Position numbers and translations under genes: made by a program. Positions 38,258-50,286 of a stretch of 60,000 bases of DNA are shown in pieces (positions within the stretch are counted from its first letter, which is position 1; every line of letters starts with the position of its first letter). Under the pieces are notes generated by a model that was not told the origin of the DNA, made no database searches, and saw only the letters and a program-made list of their open reading frames with translations. The DNA comes from Lineus longissimus. Lineage: Eukaryota; Nemertea; Pilidiophora; Heteronemertea; Lineidae. The stretch spans positions 4,590,001 to 4,650,000 of the forward strand of contig NC_088308.1 of NCBI RefSeq assembly GCF_910592395.1, read 5' to 3'.

Positions 38258-38570
38258 ACATTTCCTGGAACAAGGTGTCCTCCATCAAATGAGAGTCTGG
38301 GCTCTGGGATCTGGAGTACACCAGTTTAACTGTTACAACCAAACTATTGTAGTGAGGGGTGGAGTCCCTGCAAACCCATGTATCAAAATGAGATTCTCGG
38401 CAAAGATGCCAGTAGACTAAACCGTTACAAACAAACATGGATCCAGGTTACAGAAGTACCCGTGGGCAATCTGGCCAGACATTTCCCTGGAACAAGGTGT
38501 CCTTCATCAGATGAATATGTGGGCAAGGAATCAAGAGTACACTCTTTTTTAACAGTCACAAACAAGTACA
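38258..38570 (+). repeat. Tandem duplication, period about 221 bp
   Basis: ACATTTCCTGGAACAAGGTG ... CATCAAATGAGAGT, GGAGTACAC, GTTACAACCAA (from 38258) recurs as ACATTTCCCTGGAACAAGG ... CATCAGATGAATAT, AGAGTACAC, GTCACAAACAA (from 38479). A third partial match, AGTAGACTAAACCGTTACAA, lies at about 38411-38430. Divergence is substantial, so it is old. The short frames through it are not supported as coding. Confidence 0.6.
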
Positions 38571-40364
38571 GCCAGAGGGTAATGCTGCAGAAATAGGTTT
38601 ATTTTTTCAAAGAACCTCGTTTACACTGTTTCTAGACATGCTTGATAGAGTTGTTGAAAGACACTTTTCAACCTGTACGCTAATTTCAGCGTTTCATCTA
38701 ATCATATAATAGATTAAATCTGAAAAGAGATTATTTTTGTTTTCTTCAGCTGTCGTCCAATCTAAGATGAAAGGGAAATATGGTTCTGACATATGAATCC
38801 AACCCAATTCCATATCACATTTACCATCACAAAACCACTTGTTTAAAAATAAAGAAAGCCACCTGTGCAAAAAAATGGGTGTTACATACACAATCATTTT
38901 AATGGAATATATTACAGTTGATTATTTATCATAATAAAAAGTTTGCAGATGGGTCTTTCATGATATGAAATGACAATCATTCAGCTTTTTGTGGCCGGCA
39001 TTGCAATTCTTTTATGAACTTTACGCTACAGATTCAAATTTCAGAATTTCAAATCTTTGCTATTCAAGTAAATTTGTTAATTTGTTATGAATAATTCCAT
39101 GGTGTGATCGGCTAGTATCAGGTGTCCAGTTAAAACATTTTACACAATATCTTATGTTGTTTGATATTCAAGAAGTTTTCAAAGCGGTAACGTCACAGGG
39201 GGTGCATCTGAATCAAAACAAATGCTTTTCACACATCCTTTGTTGAACTTGACGGAGGTGTCCCTTGTGACCCCCACATATCATTTCTGGCCACAGACTT
39301 TGCGTGGGAAGTTTAAATCTTAATGGCATTGTTTTCTAAGTTTGTCCCTTGGGACTTGCTCAAGGGTTCGTCTCGGTGGATGTGGTGCACCGCAATCATC
39401 TTAGGTTTCCCCAGGAGCTTTAAAGAGATGTTGAATTGTTTGGTGATGCAACGTTGGTTGGTTCGGCTAATGTCCTCATAAGTCTCCTTGGACCAGCTGT
39501 AACAGGCGGTGATTAGACATTAATTTTGTAAATGCCCTTGAGGTTGAATCTCTGGAAGAACCAGAGGTTCTCTCGACTGAGGGGCAGTTTTCGAACAGCA
39601 TATGCCCCATCCCTGCAGGGGGAACTGGTGTGGTGCAATCAATTTGGGAGAATGGATTAACTCCGGAAATCATCCTGTTTTGTGATAGATTGTTCTTTAA
39701 CAAACCACACTCAGGCACCTGTGGTAATGCCAAGTCCTTCAGATTTTCTTCTGGTCAAATTTCTTCAAACATTCCTTTGGGAAGAAGTGTTGCTTCATGT
39801 CATCAAGTCGGTCTCAGCTGATACCAGTTTGACTCAAGTACAAGATATCTCATTTCTCTGGGTATATTTTATGAGAAAGTGGTATAATCTATTGTATTTC
39901 CTTATGCATACTCAAATGTCCTGCTGTTTTCTTAAGGGCATCATACTCTTTCTCTTCCAACTGCTCCAGGCTCCTGCACCCCAAAAGAAAACTCAACACT
40001 TTGATTCCTGGGTTACCAGAAATAGCGATTCCTACTTTTGCACCTGCAAAATGATGTTATGCCTATTCAAAGTTTAAGAAAAAAGTTTTTCTTTGACCAT
40101 TGAAGGATTTGGTGCTACAATTAAAACTTGAAGGCAAACTCCTTCCACCTGTTCCCTGGAGCATTTTGAGGTTGCATCCCCTTAGGCGAAGACTTTGTGG
40201 CCTCCCCAGAACAAATTTGCTTCAGTGGATCCAATGTTCATTTATTCACTCGCCTATTATACTCGTCACCAAGGTCGTTATAATTTTAAAATCCAATTTT
40301 ACTCAATTTTCAAAAGTTTACGGCTAGAACTTTTCCTGCTATTGTTAATTGTGTTGTTTATGTT

Positions 40365-40445
40365 GTAACGGGCGGGGGCACGCTCCATCCAACAACGCCC
40401 GCAGCGAAGGTGCACCTCGGGCAATACGCCCGAGGGCTCTTCCTC
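40365..40445. repeat. GC-rich patch with an 8-bp hairpin
   Basis: A short GC-rich island (GGGCGGGGGCACGC, CGCCCGCAGCG) contains CCTCGGGC at 40415-40422 and its complement GCCCGAGG at 40428-40435 around AATAC. The CCTCGGGC/GCCCGAGG words echo the CCCGAG motifs of the 12.2 kb palindrome, so it may be a relic of a related element. Confidence 0.4.
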
Positions 40446-41906
40446 TGGTTCAGTCGTTGCACTGGACATATGTCTGGAACAAGATTATTATGGTTTCACA
40501 GCATTTTGCTTTGAGAGGTCTTGGCTGGCTTCTCGCTGCAGGCTGCAGTTGTTTTCCAGGCCCAGTCAGGTCATTGCCTTAAGCCACGCAGCCACTCCAC
40601 CAATCTGAAGCCAGCCACTTTGTTTAAGCTACAATCTCAGTGAAGGGGGTTTCATAACACAATTTCAAAAATCGGCGCATAATTTAGCTTCAGGTGGCAC
40701 CCCTAGTCAGAGCCTGGGGGAAAGCAACAGTAGACTGCTCATTATCAGGATGAACCCGCGGCCCAAGGAGTACAACGACCGACAACGACTGACGACCAAG
40801 AAATCTCTGATATAGATTTGGTTACCCCCCTCAGTGTCAATCAGAGCAACAGAGTGCCTGGACAGGGCATTTTTCATTCTCAATGTTTTATTCAGAGAAT
40901 TTGAGTTAATTTAGTGGAAGTATAATTAGTTATAAAATTTCAAAGATTGTCTTCTTTTGTGTTCTGGTTGTTATCAATGGTGCACCAAACTTTGGCCCTG
41001 CGGTGCTGTTCCGCTGCCCAGGCAAGTTAACAACACAGTCGGTGGTCGCTTAACATATTTTCTGGAGAGGTGGCACAGTTGGATGGCATCGGAATATTTT
41101 CAAGGAATCGGTCAAGAACAAATACTCAATTTGCATTTTTATTACAGTGTTTGACCCAAACTGCTGGAGCCCTCGGCCCTTTCTCATTTTAATTACAGAC
41201 TTTGAAAATTTGAAATTTTCTGGTGTTTTGACAGTTTTTGCAGCAGGTGAATAGAACCTATACTGTTTGTTCTCGTTCATCTGACCACTTGATTGTGTCA
41301 GCACTTTTGAATTGAGTTCAGCAACCTGGCCTCAAGAAAATATTAATTATTCATTAAAAAATCATTTTGAGAAATTGAAAAGAAGCCATTTCCCACAGAT
41401 TTAACTGTGGTTTCAAATTGAACAATCTAAGTCTTGCATATTCAAAGGCTTAGAGAAGTTTCTGTTGGTTGTCAGACATTCTTTCTTCAAGAAAAAGAGA
41501 GAACGTCTATGGAATTGGGGGAAAATTCTGATTCTTTGTTGGGAAACTTGTTCTTAGGGAAAAATGAAATGTTGTGAAGTAAGGAGTTTGTCCTGATAAA
41601 AAGGTGACAAAGTGGCCAATTTGGGAGTCTTCAAGTGTTATCTGTATAGGCAGGCGGTCTGATAGACCATTGGAAGAAAATGGCCATTTTCTCTTTGTGA
41701 GTGGCTAATTTCTCATTTGGGGATTTGTTGCCACTTCTTCACCTGAGATGTGGGATTATCGGCTTGAGTGCCCAGTTCACCCTCCACCACTCATCCAAGA
41801 GGCTGGGGGATTAATCCATTGAATTTCCACTTGGCATCTGTGGCTGTTGGGATCAGGGGCTTCTCTTGGTCTTATCAAGCACACCATGAGCTTTCAACTG
41901 GCAAGA

Positions 41907-42056
41907 TCCTACTCATTTCAGCACCCTGAGGGAATGATCAATGATCTTCTTTGCCTCTGTTTCAAGCCTTGATTTCTCAAAGTTCAAGCCAATGAGTTTC
42001 CGTGCCTTTTGGCAATACTGGTCAGGTGTAATCGTGGAGCCAGGATAGCTCATCAT
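41907..42056 (-). pseudogene. Short minus-strand coding-like segment after an acceptor-like site
   Basis: On the minus strand a TTCTGGCTTTTCAG acceptor-like site is followed by CA and a frame starting MMSYPGSTITPDQYCQKARK. It continues LIGLNFEKSRLETEAKKIID and stops soon after. ACACCTGACCAGT recurs about 150 bp upstream on the same strand in a frame that is broken. The PG-x(n)-DQ-x-C spelling is loosely reminiscent of the segment after the metalloprotease domain in ADAMTS-type proteins, but this is weak. It is probably a decayed exon or a retro-fragment if it is coding at all. Confidence 0.2.
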
Positions 42057-43935
42057 TGCTGAAAAGCCAGAATATCTTAACTGACAAGATGTGCTTCTCC
42101 TTTCTTAATACCAGGAGCAACAACAGCCCCGGGCAGTTGATCAGTGATCCTCTCGGCTTGCCTTCTTCAAAGCAGTAATTCTTCACTGCATACAACTATG
42201 TTTTGAACTGGTCAGGTGTTGATCCGTTGATAGAGCCATGGTGGGCATGAAGCTCATCATAGCACTTGGATGTGTTGAGACTGAGCCAAAACAAACTCTG
42301 TTGCTGGTTTGAATGTTGACCGCACTAACTTTCCAGTCAATGCAGTCATTCTTAGATTTCAGATGAAGCCAGTTCAGTAGATTCTGAATCTTTGGCACAC
42401 AAGGCTTTGAGAAGGTGTAGTCCCTTTGATAAAGATGGGCATTGGAGTTATTGGGGTAAGGTGTAGATTCTTAAACGAAAATGTCTGCTCTTGCACTTTC
42501 GTGTTACGCCCATAAAAGCCAGCAATTGCATTAAAAAAGAACTTGGGGAATATATTTTCTGTGCTGTCATTAATTAAAAGACACCACATTCATCAAACTC
42601 ACAAGATGAGTCCTCAAGTTGTCATAAAGAGTGAAAGTGTTGAGGCGAGGGTGATAGCAGTTGCATCTGCCTCTGAAAACCCCTCATTTATCTTCCATCA
42701 AAGATGATATTTGACAGTCAGCCCAAATCAAATGTGACCATGAATATTCAAACACAGCAGAAAAATGACCCTCGAAATACAAATGTTTTATTTGCGGAGA
42801 AATTAGGCTATTGTCTTTCCTTCTAAGTCAGAAAGACAGTTGAATTTGATTTCAATGGAAAAGAGGATTAGAGGCTTGGGAGTCAAAATGCTTGTTAGTT
42901 TAACAATGAGGCCAAATGCCGGCTGCACAAGATATCCTGCTTCATTTACTCGAGGTTTCTTCAGTATTAGGTATGTTACCTTGGCTGTAGAGGAGGTAGA
43001 ATAGGATGAATTTTCCAGAATATGTCTCTGAAGAACAAGATATGCAATAGTTCCGTTGAAAGAACAGTTTGAAAAGTTTGGTGGTTCAGCGTTGTAGTCT
43101 CAAACTATGATCCATTGCAATTTCAAATGGATGATCTAGTCAATAATCCAGGCAAAATGTTTAAATCCCGTGGTGACTCTTTGGAATTGGTAGTTAATCC
43201 AGTTGACACATTGAAAAAAATATGGAAAGCAACACATTTAGAATCCTGTGGTGGTGACCAGAATCAAATGAGATGGGTTGGTGTCCTGTAAATCATTGCA
43301 GTTTGTGTTGTACTGTAGTCAACTCAACGTGATTTGTCACTGCTGGCATGCTATCCATTCACAAGCCAGTGTGACTTGTCTGCTACCTGATGGAATGCCA
43401 TCTGATGCTTCTCACTCGAATCATGTCCTAGTATGACTGGGAACCTCAATGGGAACCTGTACAAGTGGGTGTCTCTCTCATTATTCAGCGACCCAGACCT
43501 TTTCAAAAAGTTTCATTTCAATTTCAACTCCCACATACTTCTTTCTGGGTTACCTGCCAGTGCTGAATGGGGCCTCCCACCTTTAGCCCCTGGAGGAATG
43601 GAAATCGTTCTATGGGTCAAAGTTCTGTTGCTATGTTCCAGTGGTTTAGATTCATAAAATTCAAGCTGTGATTGCATCCTGACTGTCTTAAAATCTCAGA
43701 ATATGTGATCATCAATTTCGTCTACTTTCAGATTTTCACTTCAGACGTCAGCGATTTGATAACAATTTCAGACAGTGTCTTTCTTTCAGATGATCGACGC
43801 AGTCGCTTATGACATGGATGTATAATGTATAACGAAGTTTATAACCATGAGTAAATGTTTAATGCAAAATATACCTGAACAATGATTAAGATGAAACAGA
43901 ATTACTTTAAAAGGTTCTCTCCTCCTGTTTTGCAG

Positions 43936-44172
43936 AGGCTCGAAACAATTCCAACTGGCCGTCCTCGGTGTACCCTAATGGTGCAAACGGGACGCAGCTG
44001 AACGACACTATCAATGTCATCCACAAGTTCTTCTGCCGTGATTGTCAGTTGATGGAAGAGAAGAAGAAGAATATGGAGCAGATGCATGACGATGATGAAC
44101 CAATCAGTCCAATCAGTCCTCTAGCCCTCGATGACCTGTCCATACAGAAGGTCATGGATAAGAATAAAGAAT
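43936..44172 (+). CDS. Internal coding exon upstream of the RPEL exon, MRTF-like gene
   Basis: A 237-base segment between a pyrimidine-rich acceptor (ctcctcctgttttgcag) and a perfect donor (GTAAGT). It reads two bases, 78 codons and one base. The frame is open throughout and closes only inside the intron. The peptide begins ARNNSNWPSSVYPNGANG and contains NDTINVIHKFFCRDCQLM with a CxxC pair. A lysine/glutamate stretch follows (EEKKKNMEQMHDDDE), then a short PISPISPLALDD proline/serine and acidic patch. It ends IQKVMDKNKE directly before the RPEL motif encoded by the next exon. Its terminal T plus CT of the exon at 58624 makes Ser, so the protein reads ...DKNKE-S-LKRKL. The coding call is strong because of both splice sites and the composition. 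Membership in an MRTF gene depends on linkage to the RPEL exon. I see no known domain inside this exon itself. Confidence 0.72.
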
Positions 44173-47100
44173 GTAAGTAGAGAGAAGAGTTAGGCTTCCC
44201 TTGCTCGATGCAACTCTTATTCCCAGAATTCTGCCTGATCGCTTGAAACTATCCAACAAAAGTCATCATGAATTCACCATTCATGGAAAAGCCACATTAA
44301 TACAAATCACTTCTCTCCGCAGCAGTCTTAAATATTCATCTATTACATGTCTTAGACTTGACTAGAAATGATCGCAATGCTCATTATTGTGAAGGACTGT
44401 TTGTACTAGATTTGTCATTTTAGACAATAATTGTATTTCCTGTTTGTTCTGCATTAATAGCCCAGGTGTCTAATTATCATCACAGTTCTTTTTCACCAAG
44501 AAAATGATGGATAAAGCCTTGCCTGTGCGGTCTGAGTTGCATTGAATAAAAAATAAAGCCGCCATCTTGGCATAATTGATCTTTGTCTCAAATTGCCAAA
44601 TGCACAATGATTTCCTATGTACAGTTGCCAGTGGTTATTGCTTGTTAAGATGGACTCCCATCAGTCTTTTCAAATACGTTCGCCACCATCCCAGCATGGT
44701 GCCAATATTTGTACACGCCCGCTAAGTCCAGGTCGAAAAGTGCTCAAAAAATAAATGCAAGTGAATAATTTCCATGTAATTTGGAGTGAAGTCTGGTGAC
44801 ATAATAGGAGGCAGTGTTGGAACCTATCATCCTATCTGGCGCGCCATTGTTGCGTGGTCGCTGCTCGTGCTGGTGCCGTAATCACTGTTTCTTATAGAAA
44901 CTCTAAAGAAACACCACTTGACACTGGAGTGCCTGTTGCAGATGTGCTGAAAAGCATGGGGTGCGCCAAACAGGTTCTTAACTCACAGCTCTCGCTTAAT
45001 GACTTGTTATTCTTTGATCACAATGTAAATTGAACATGTAATTGATTGTGATTTTTCGCGACTGAGGTCATTTTCTCTTCCTACGCATGGTTTCTTTGAC
45101 CAACATAGCACTCCTTGCAAAAAAACTTCGGCAATAATCAGCAAAAAATTACCCGAACAATGGCCTCGTTTGCTACAGGTTCTCGAGGGAGCAGTCAGTA
45201 ATGACTTTCATAGATTGAAAGATTTTCTAATCAATTTTAGGTAAACATGTTATATTGCTTATGATTTCTCCCTCTTGACCTCCATAGAATATCTGGACCT
45301 TCCTCTCACCAATCCTGGGGTATAATGGTCATTTGATATTAGAGAGAAAATGAAATGAAGTCTTGGGGACTGACCATGCACAAATAAGTTCATGCCGGTT
45401 TTGAATAAAAATGGTGTTGATTGAAGGTTAAGTAAGCTTACACCGTACTTTTGTGCTATCATTCAAAGACTGAATATTGGTTAACTGAATGTGTCTTCAG
45501 CATTGGATCATCTCATAGTTATCTTTCTCAGAGAAGTTTTGCAGCTATTTCAGGAAATGTCATCTAAATCACGAAAGAGAAATGTGAGAGTTAGTAAATG
45601 AATGTTTATCGGGGATGGTGACACCTAAAGCTGTGTTTTGCTAGTTGTTTAAATTCTATATTATTTTCCTCAGTGTTTCTCCAGGAAGCAATAACAAGAC
45701 CAACCCAAACTTATAGCTCAGGGTCCTCACTTCATATCAACAAAAAAACTGCTAATATGTTATTCTTTTGTGAACCTTGGTGATAACACTCCCCGATAAT
45801 GGACCGTCTATGACCTTTTGTGGCTATCCATCCGAGATCGAAAATAATTTCATCACAAAAAAATGCGACACTTGACCAGAAGAGTGAGTGGATCGATCAT
45901 CGAGGGAAAGGTATTCTTGAGTTGTCATCTTGGGGTGTCAGCCTCTTGGGGATGACACTCCTTACATCAGCCCACGCAGGGGATCCAGGGTGCCCCATTG
46001 TGGTTACCCAGATAGAAAATTCATACAGGGATAAAAAACTGCTTGACCAAGACGCGACATTGTTAACCTCCAACCCTTCTGGGTAAAGACATTCTCTAGA
46101 TGGCTGACCTCATTCGCCCGAGGATGAGGAACTCCCTAACTGGACGTTTCTGTCACCTATTGTATTAATCGCTGTCATGGTCGCAGTTAATGTGATACAA
46201 GTTTCTAACATGTTAGATCAGATCTGAAATCAACGGTTATCCAATCGGGAAGACATTGTTGGTGAGACAAGAGCGGGAGCCACAACATCCACTTAAGACC
46301 TTTGTTTGGCTGCAAGTGATAAGATGCTGAATGGTCTGCACCTGCAGCTGGTTCAAGGACATGCTTCCCAGCCTTGTCTTTCCCTCCGCCACATAATAAT
46401 GAATAAAAACCTACAGTTCTTTTTTCCACCCGGAAGAATAATCAACCCGATTGTTTTGCCGTCAATTTTTTGTGCAAAGAACCTTAGGCTTGTTTTTGTT
46501 TCCTTTCTGCGGCGAAAATACAATGTATTCTTTTATTGTTGGCGTTTCCTTGTTCGATTTAATACAAACTGTATTGTATTGAAAGATGTCCCGAGTTTTC
46601 TCACTTCAATTGTGGATTTCTTTATCAACTGTGGGAAAAAGAAACAGCATTTTGGTCACAAAGTCACTTATTATCATAAAAAAAGTTGTTTAAGCTTTAC
46701 GAACTCTCTTGTTCTCCATATGTCATGGACTTGAACAGGTTGCTGGAACCTGTGAAATTAAATTTTCATGATGTCAATATTTCTTTGCTTGTATTATGAT
46801 GTTCATTAAAAGAATCTGTCTAATGTTTGAATAGGGGAACCTTTTCTGTGACAAAGTGGTGAACTTTTTTTGTCACAAGTGGACAATGAACGATTCAGCT
46901 GTGTTAACATTGGACTTAAAACCTTGCACTGATTTGGTGTAAAATTAAAATGTGATGAATAGCATCAGAAAAGGACTATCATTGGGCAAAAAATCTGAAA
47001 GACCATGTGTTATGATACAAGATTGCATTACCATTTAAAGTATAACGCTACGATTTACAAGAGAAAAAAAGAATAATTTGTGATTTTGACTCCTGACCAA

Positions 47101-47969
47101 AATCTGAGAGCCATTCGCCCATCCTTGCATGGAACTGAAGGAGTGGTAAAAAGATGGTCGCATGCGTCTTTCATCCTTTTGGAGGCAATAAGAGAACATG
47201 GCAAAACTGTTCACGGGCATTCACCCATGGACAGCATGTTTCTCTTGCCCTGCCTAAACCTCATCTCAGTAATTATACACCTAATTGTTTTCGCACACCC
47301 CATTCAGGAACACCATTGTTCCTTTTCACTTTTATTCCAAACGGTACACAGTATTTATCGTCGGCTCCCTGGAAATGTTGAAGAATGCAATCTGCCTTGG
47401 TGTGGAAGTTCGCTATAAACCGCTGCCTCCACCTGGTAAATTACCATACATGGTCGAGAGATTAGCATGTTAATGACGGTCATTTCACAGATGATCATTT
47501 GATCGAAAATCCTGGCACACTTTTGGCATTAGTTGTCGAGTACCCGTGCCAGAAGTTGAAAAGGGCCAGATATTGGACACCATTAATTCGGACATCACTG
47601 CTTCAAGTATGAAATTTGACATGAATTGACCACATGCCTCCGCTTTGTTTTCATCTCCCTGTGTTGTCCACTTTCGTCGTGTGATTTTAATAAGTGAAGA
47701 ATGATGAGTCAAATCGAGATGTCTCCATTGGCACGTGTCTCGCACTTATTCAGACTCATCTTTGATGGATGACTGAATGTTCATGCTATCATTGCTGTGA
47801 AGTCATCCACGACCGTTGGGGAAGAGATTCAGAGACACCCAATGGTCACTTTGGGTCAGTCGGTTAAGAATGACCTGGAGTTGGAGTTCTCCACATCTTC
47901 TTGGCCCTGATCAATAGCATATCAACCTTGCTTCATGCTGACTGGGTTAGCTTGCTCTAAATCTCAGAG

Positions 47970-48372
47970 ACAGGCCTTCCTCTTACTCTTGGATGCTCAG
48001 ATATGGGTCAACCTTGACATTGGCTGCTGACAGACAGGCCAGCCTGACCCTGGATGATAACATACCAGTCACCCTTGACCTTGGATGCTCATGGATAGGC
48101 CAACCTCGATCTTGGATGCCCATGGACATGCCAACCTTGACCTTGGATGGTAATGGACAGGTTTATCTTGACCTTTGCTCACAGAAAAGTTGAGCCTGAC
48201 CTTAGATGCTAGAAAAAAGGTCAACTCCCGACCTTAATGCTGGACTCACATTGGCCATGGATGATCACAGACAGGTCAAACCCTGACTCTGGTCCTCACA
48301 GGTAGACAACCTTGACCTCAAGAACTTCTCATTGGTCTACCTTGACCTAGGATGCTCTCAGACAGGACAACC
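47970..48372 (+). repeat. 31-bp degenerate minisatellite with CCTTGACCTTGGATG core
   Basis: About twelve units of roughly 31 bp, of the form GCCAACCTTGACCTTGGATG plus CTCATGGACAG. The clearest are near 48067-48160. The period is not a multiple of 3, so the short open frame inside (47993-48193) changes register between units and is not a gene. The core TGACCTTGG is the complement of CCAAGGTCA, the consensus for NR5A/FTZ-F1 and related monomeric nuclear receptors. The array therefore strings several such words together inside the inferred intron. Confidence 0.75.
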
Positions 48373-50258
48373 TCTGAACTAAGATCTTCCCTCCATTGGA
48401 TGCACCTAAGGATGCGTATGCATGAATCGCTTGGGCGCGACTGCAGACAGGTACATTATTTCTGATGATATTGTGGCGAGTGAGATTATTTGGGTGACAC
48501 CATTCCTCAACCATCAATATGTTATTGGTGTGAAAAAACATTACCTATTAACATGAATATAGACGGTGGGATGAATTTGATATGTTTCCTCATGGTGCTA
48601 CCTGAGAAAATATTTGTAGTACTACATATTGGTTCTAATCGGGTGTTGTATGTGTTTACTGTGTTGATTCGGATCTAAAAATTAAAGCCTATTACACGTA
48701 CATGATACGGGTAGTTCAGTGCAATGCAGAGCAACTGCCAAACCCTGAAGCTGTTTAAGTTTCAAGTACAAGTCTTTATGTTATTTGAAGTTAGTTAATA
48801 GAATAGAATCTGGTTCACCTTTATATAACGAAAGGGCGTTTTTTGTGTAATACCTGTTGAAGATGCGCTACGAACCTGCTGGTGCTGATAGAAGCACAGG
48901 TCTGATAAGATGATGAAAAGAAAGACTGTATGGAAATGATTTAAGTCGCCTACCAAACTTTTAGATTTTTCACCAAAATTTAAAAATCTGGCGCCGGAGT
49001 TGGCATACAAACCGAGTTTACTTGCACCTGTGTTCTAGTTGATTGTAGAATACCGTATACTACTACTGTTAGCAAGTCTCTTCAGCTACCCTGGAAAGCT
49101 TTAGGCTCGGGGAAGATTTTAGAATAAGTGGGTCTAGGTGAAACTAATGACCTGTTGAAACCAACATTTGATCAGCAATTGTCATTAGCCATGCATTCCA
49201 TGCACAGTTGTTTTGACTAGGTATTCCACCGACCACCATACCTTGCATGCCCGAAATAAATTTTTTAATTTCAGATCCATTAATGGGCGATTTTACCCAG
49301 GGAATATGAGGAGAAAATGATTGGCCGTAGGAATGATCTAGAATCCCATTTCAACGTGAGCTGACTGTTCGAGCAGTACATATCACAGGCACGCATTATG
49401 TGAATGCAGGTTGCTTTACTGATTAGCCTCATGAAAAACGTTGGCTAATTTTCTTAAGTAATTGTTAATTTCAAGAGAATCAAATGGCTGCCCAGCAGGA
49501 TCTTGGTAGAAATTAGGAGATATTAGCTGCAAAAACGTTGCTGGGAGAAAAAAATGGGCCAAACGAAAATTTATCGATTAGACTAGCCATTACTTTCTGT
49601 GATGGAAACCATACTGAAGTGATCAGCATTAGTGTGATTGCTCTACTGGTCAAGGTCTTGTCCGATGGTTTAATGTTTTGAAGCCTTCTCTGGCATGTCA
49701 GGAGGAAAGTTGACACAGAATATTGTCTGTAGGTGTGTCTCACAACAAGAAGATCAAATTTGTGTAATTTGAATGAATCTCATTTATGAAGTAATTAACA
49801 CCAAGGTGATGAAGAATTGCAGAACTGATGTGAACATTTACTGTTTCAACAAACTGTTAGTCGAGATTGTTAGTTGGCATGTAAGTGCTACAAGTTTTCA
49901 ATGGTTTTCTGAAAACGTTTTTTTTGGTGATTGAACATCTTCTTCAACATGTTCAAGGTAGACATAGGGGTAGTCTGGTGGCTATCTCACATACTTCGAA
50001 TATAAATGCAGTGTTTGTTGAGTCTGCACTGTTGAAAGTGATCTCAGGAATGGGGCCACTTCTTGCTGATGGTAATTCAGCTTCAATGATAGCCTGGGTG
50101 GCTGGTAGTGAAACCAGTTGCGTCTGTTCAAATTTCTACTGTTGGTGTGCCTTATCAGCATTTACAGAGGGGTTTCTTGGTTATGGTTTAAATATCCTTT
50201 CATGACATATCAGAGATTACTTCTTTGTAACATTTACCAAGGGCTTTCCAGTTGACCT

Positions 50259-50286
50259 CACCCCCTGTTCACCCCACAGGGGGGTG
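50259..50286. repeat. C/G-run hairpin
   Basis: CACCCCCTGT (50259-50268), loop TCACCCC, then ACAGGGGGGTG (50276-50286). The arms pair over 10 bases with one extra G. Position is intronic if the gene model holds. No rho-independent or RNA-gene context is seen; it may simply be a cruciform-prone repeat. Confidence 0.5.

Larger units (their letters stand above)
31727..43935 (+). other. Inferred intron 1 of the MRTF-like gene (about 12.2 kb)
   Basis: This spans the donor GTAAGG after the first candidate exon to the acceptor before 43936. I see no plus-strand exon with convincing splice sites inside it. It holds a minus-strand coding-like segment (33458-33697), an unexplained minus-strand open frame (35103-35696), a CATA microsatellite near 34877-34895, an A/C-rich CAAA-type simple repeat near 36866-36895, a 221-bp tandem duplication (38258-38570), a two-strand open patch (39509-39821), a GC-rich hairpin (40415-40435) and a minus-strand short frame (41907-42056). 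The interval is an intron only if the exon at 31606 is real; otherwise it is upstream sequence. Confidence 0.4.

Noticed and set aside
43789-43833. Strong acceptor-like CTTTCTTTCAG followed by ATGATCGACGCAG
   Set aside because: The frame closes after 11 codons and there is no donor; the true acceptor for the following exon is at 43935.
46306-46734. 142-codon plus-strand open frame
   Set aside because: It is very rich in Phe, Leu, Val and Ile with no start context, splice signals or domain; this is the usual composition of chance frames in AT-rich DNA.
47993-48193. Repetitive 66-codon plus-strand frame
   Set aside because: It lies inside a 31-bp minisatellite whose period changes the frame from unit to unit; the apparent peptide repeats are an artefact.
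49885-50205. 106-codon plus-strand frame
   Set aside because: It starts at a non-ATG codon, has no splice signals, and is Leu/Val/Phe/Ser-rich without any recognisable motif.
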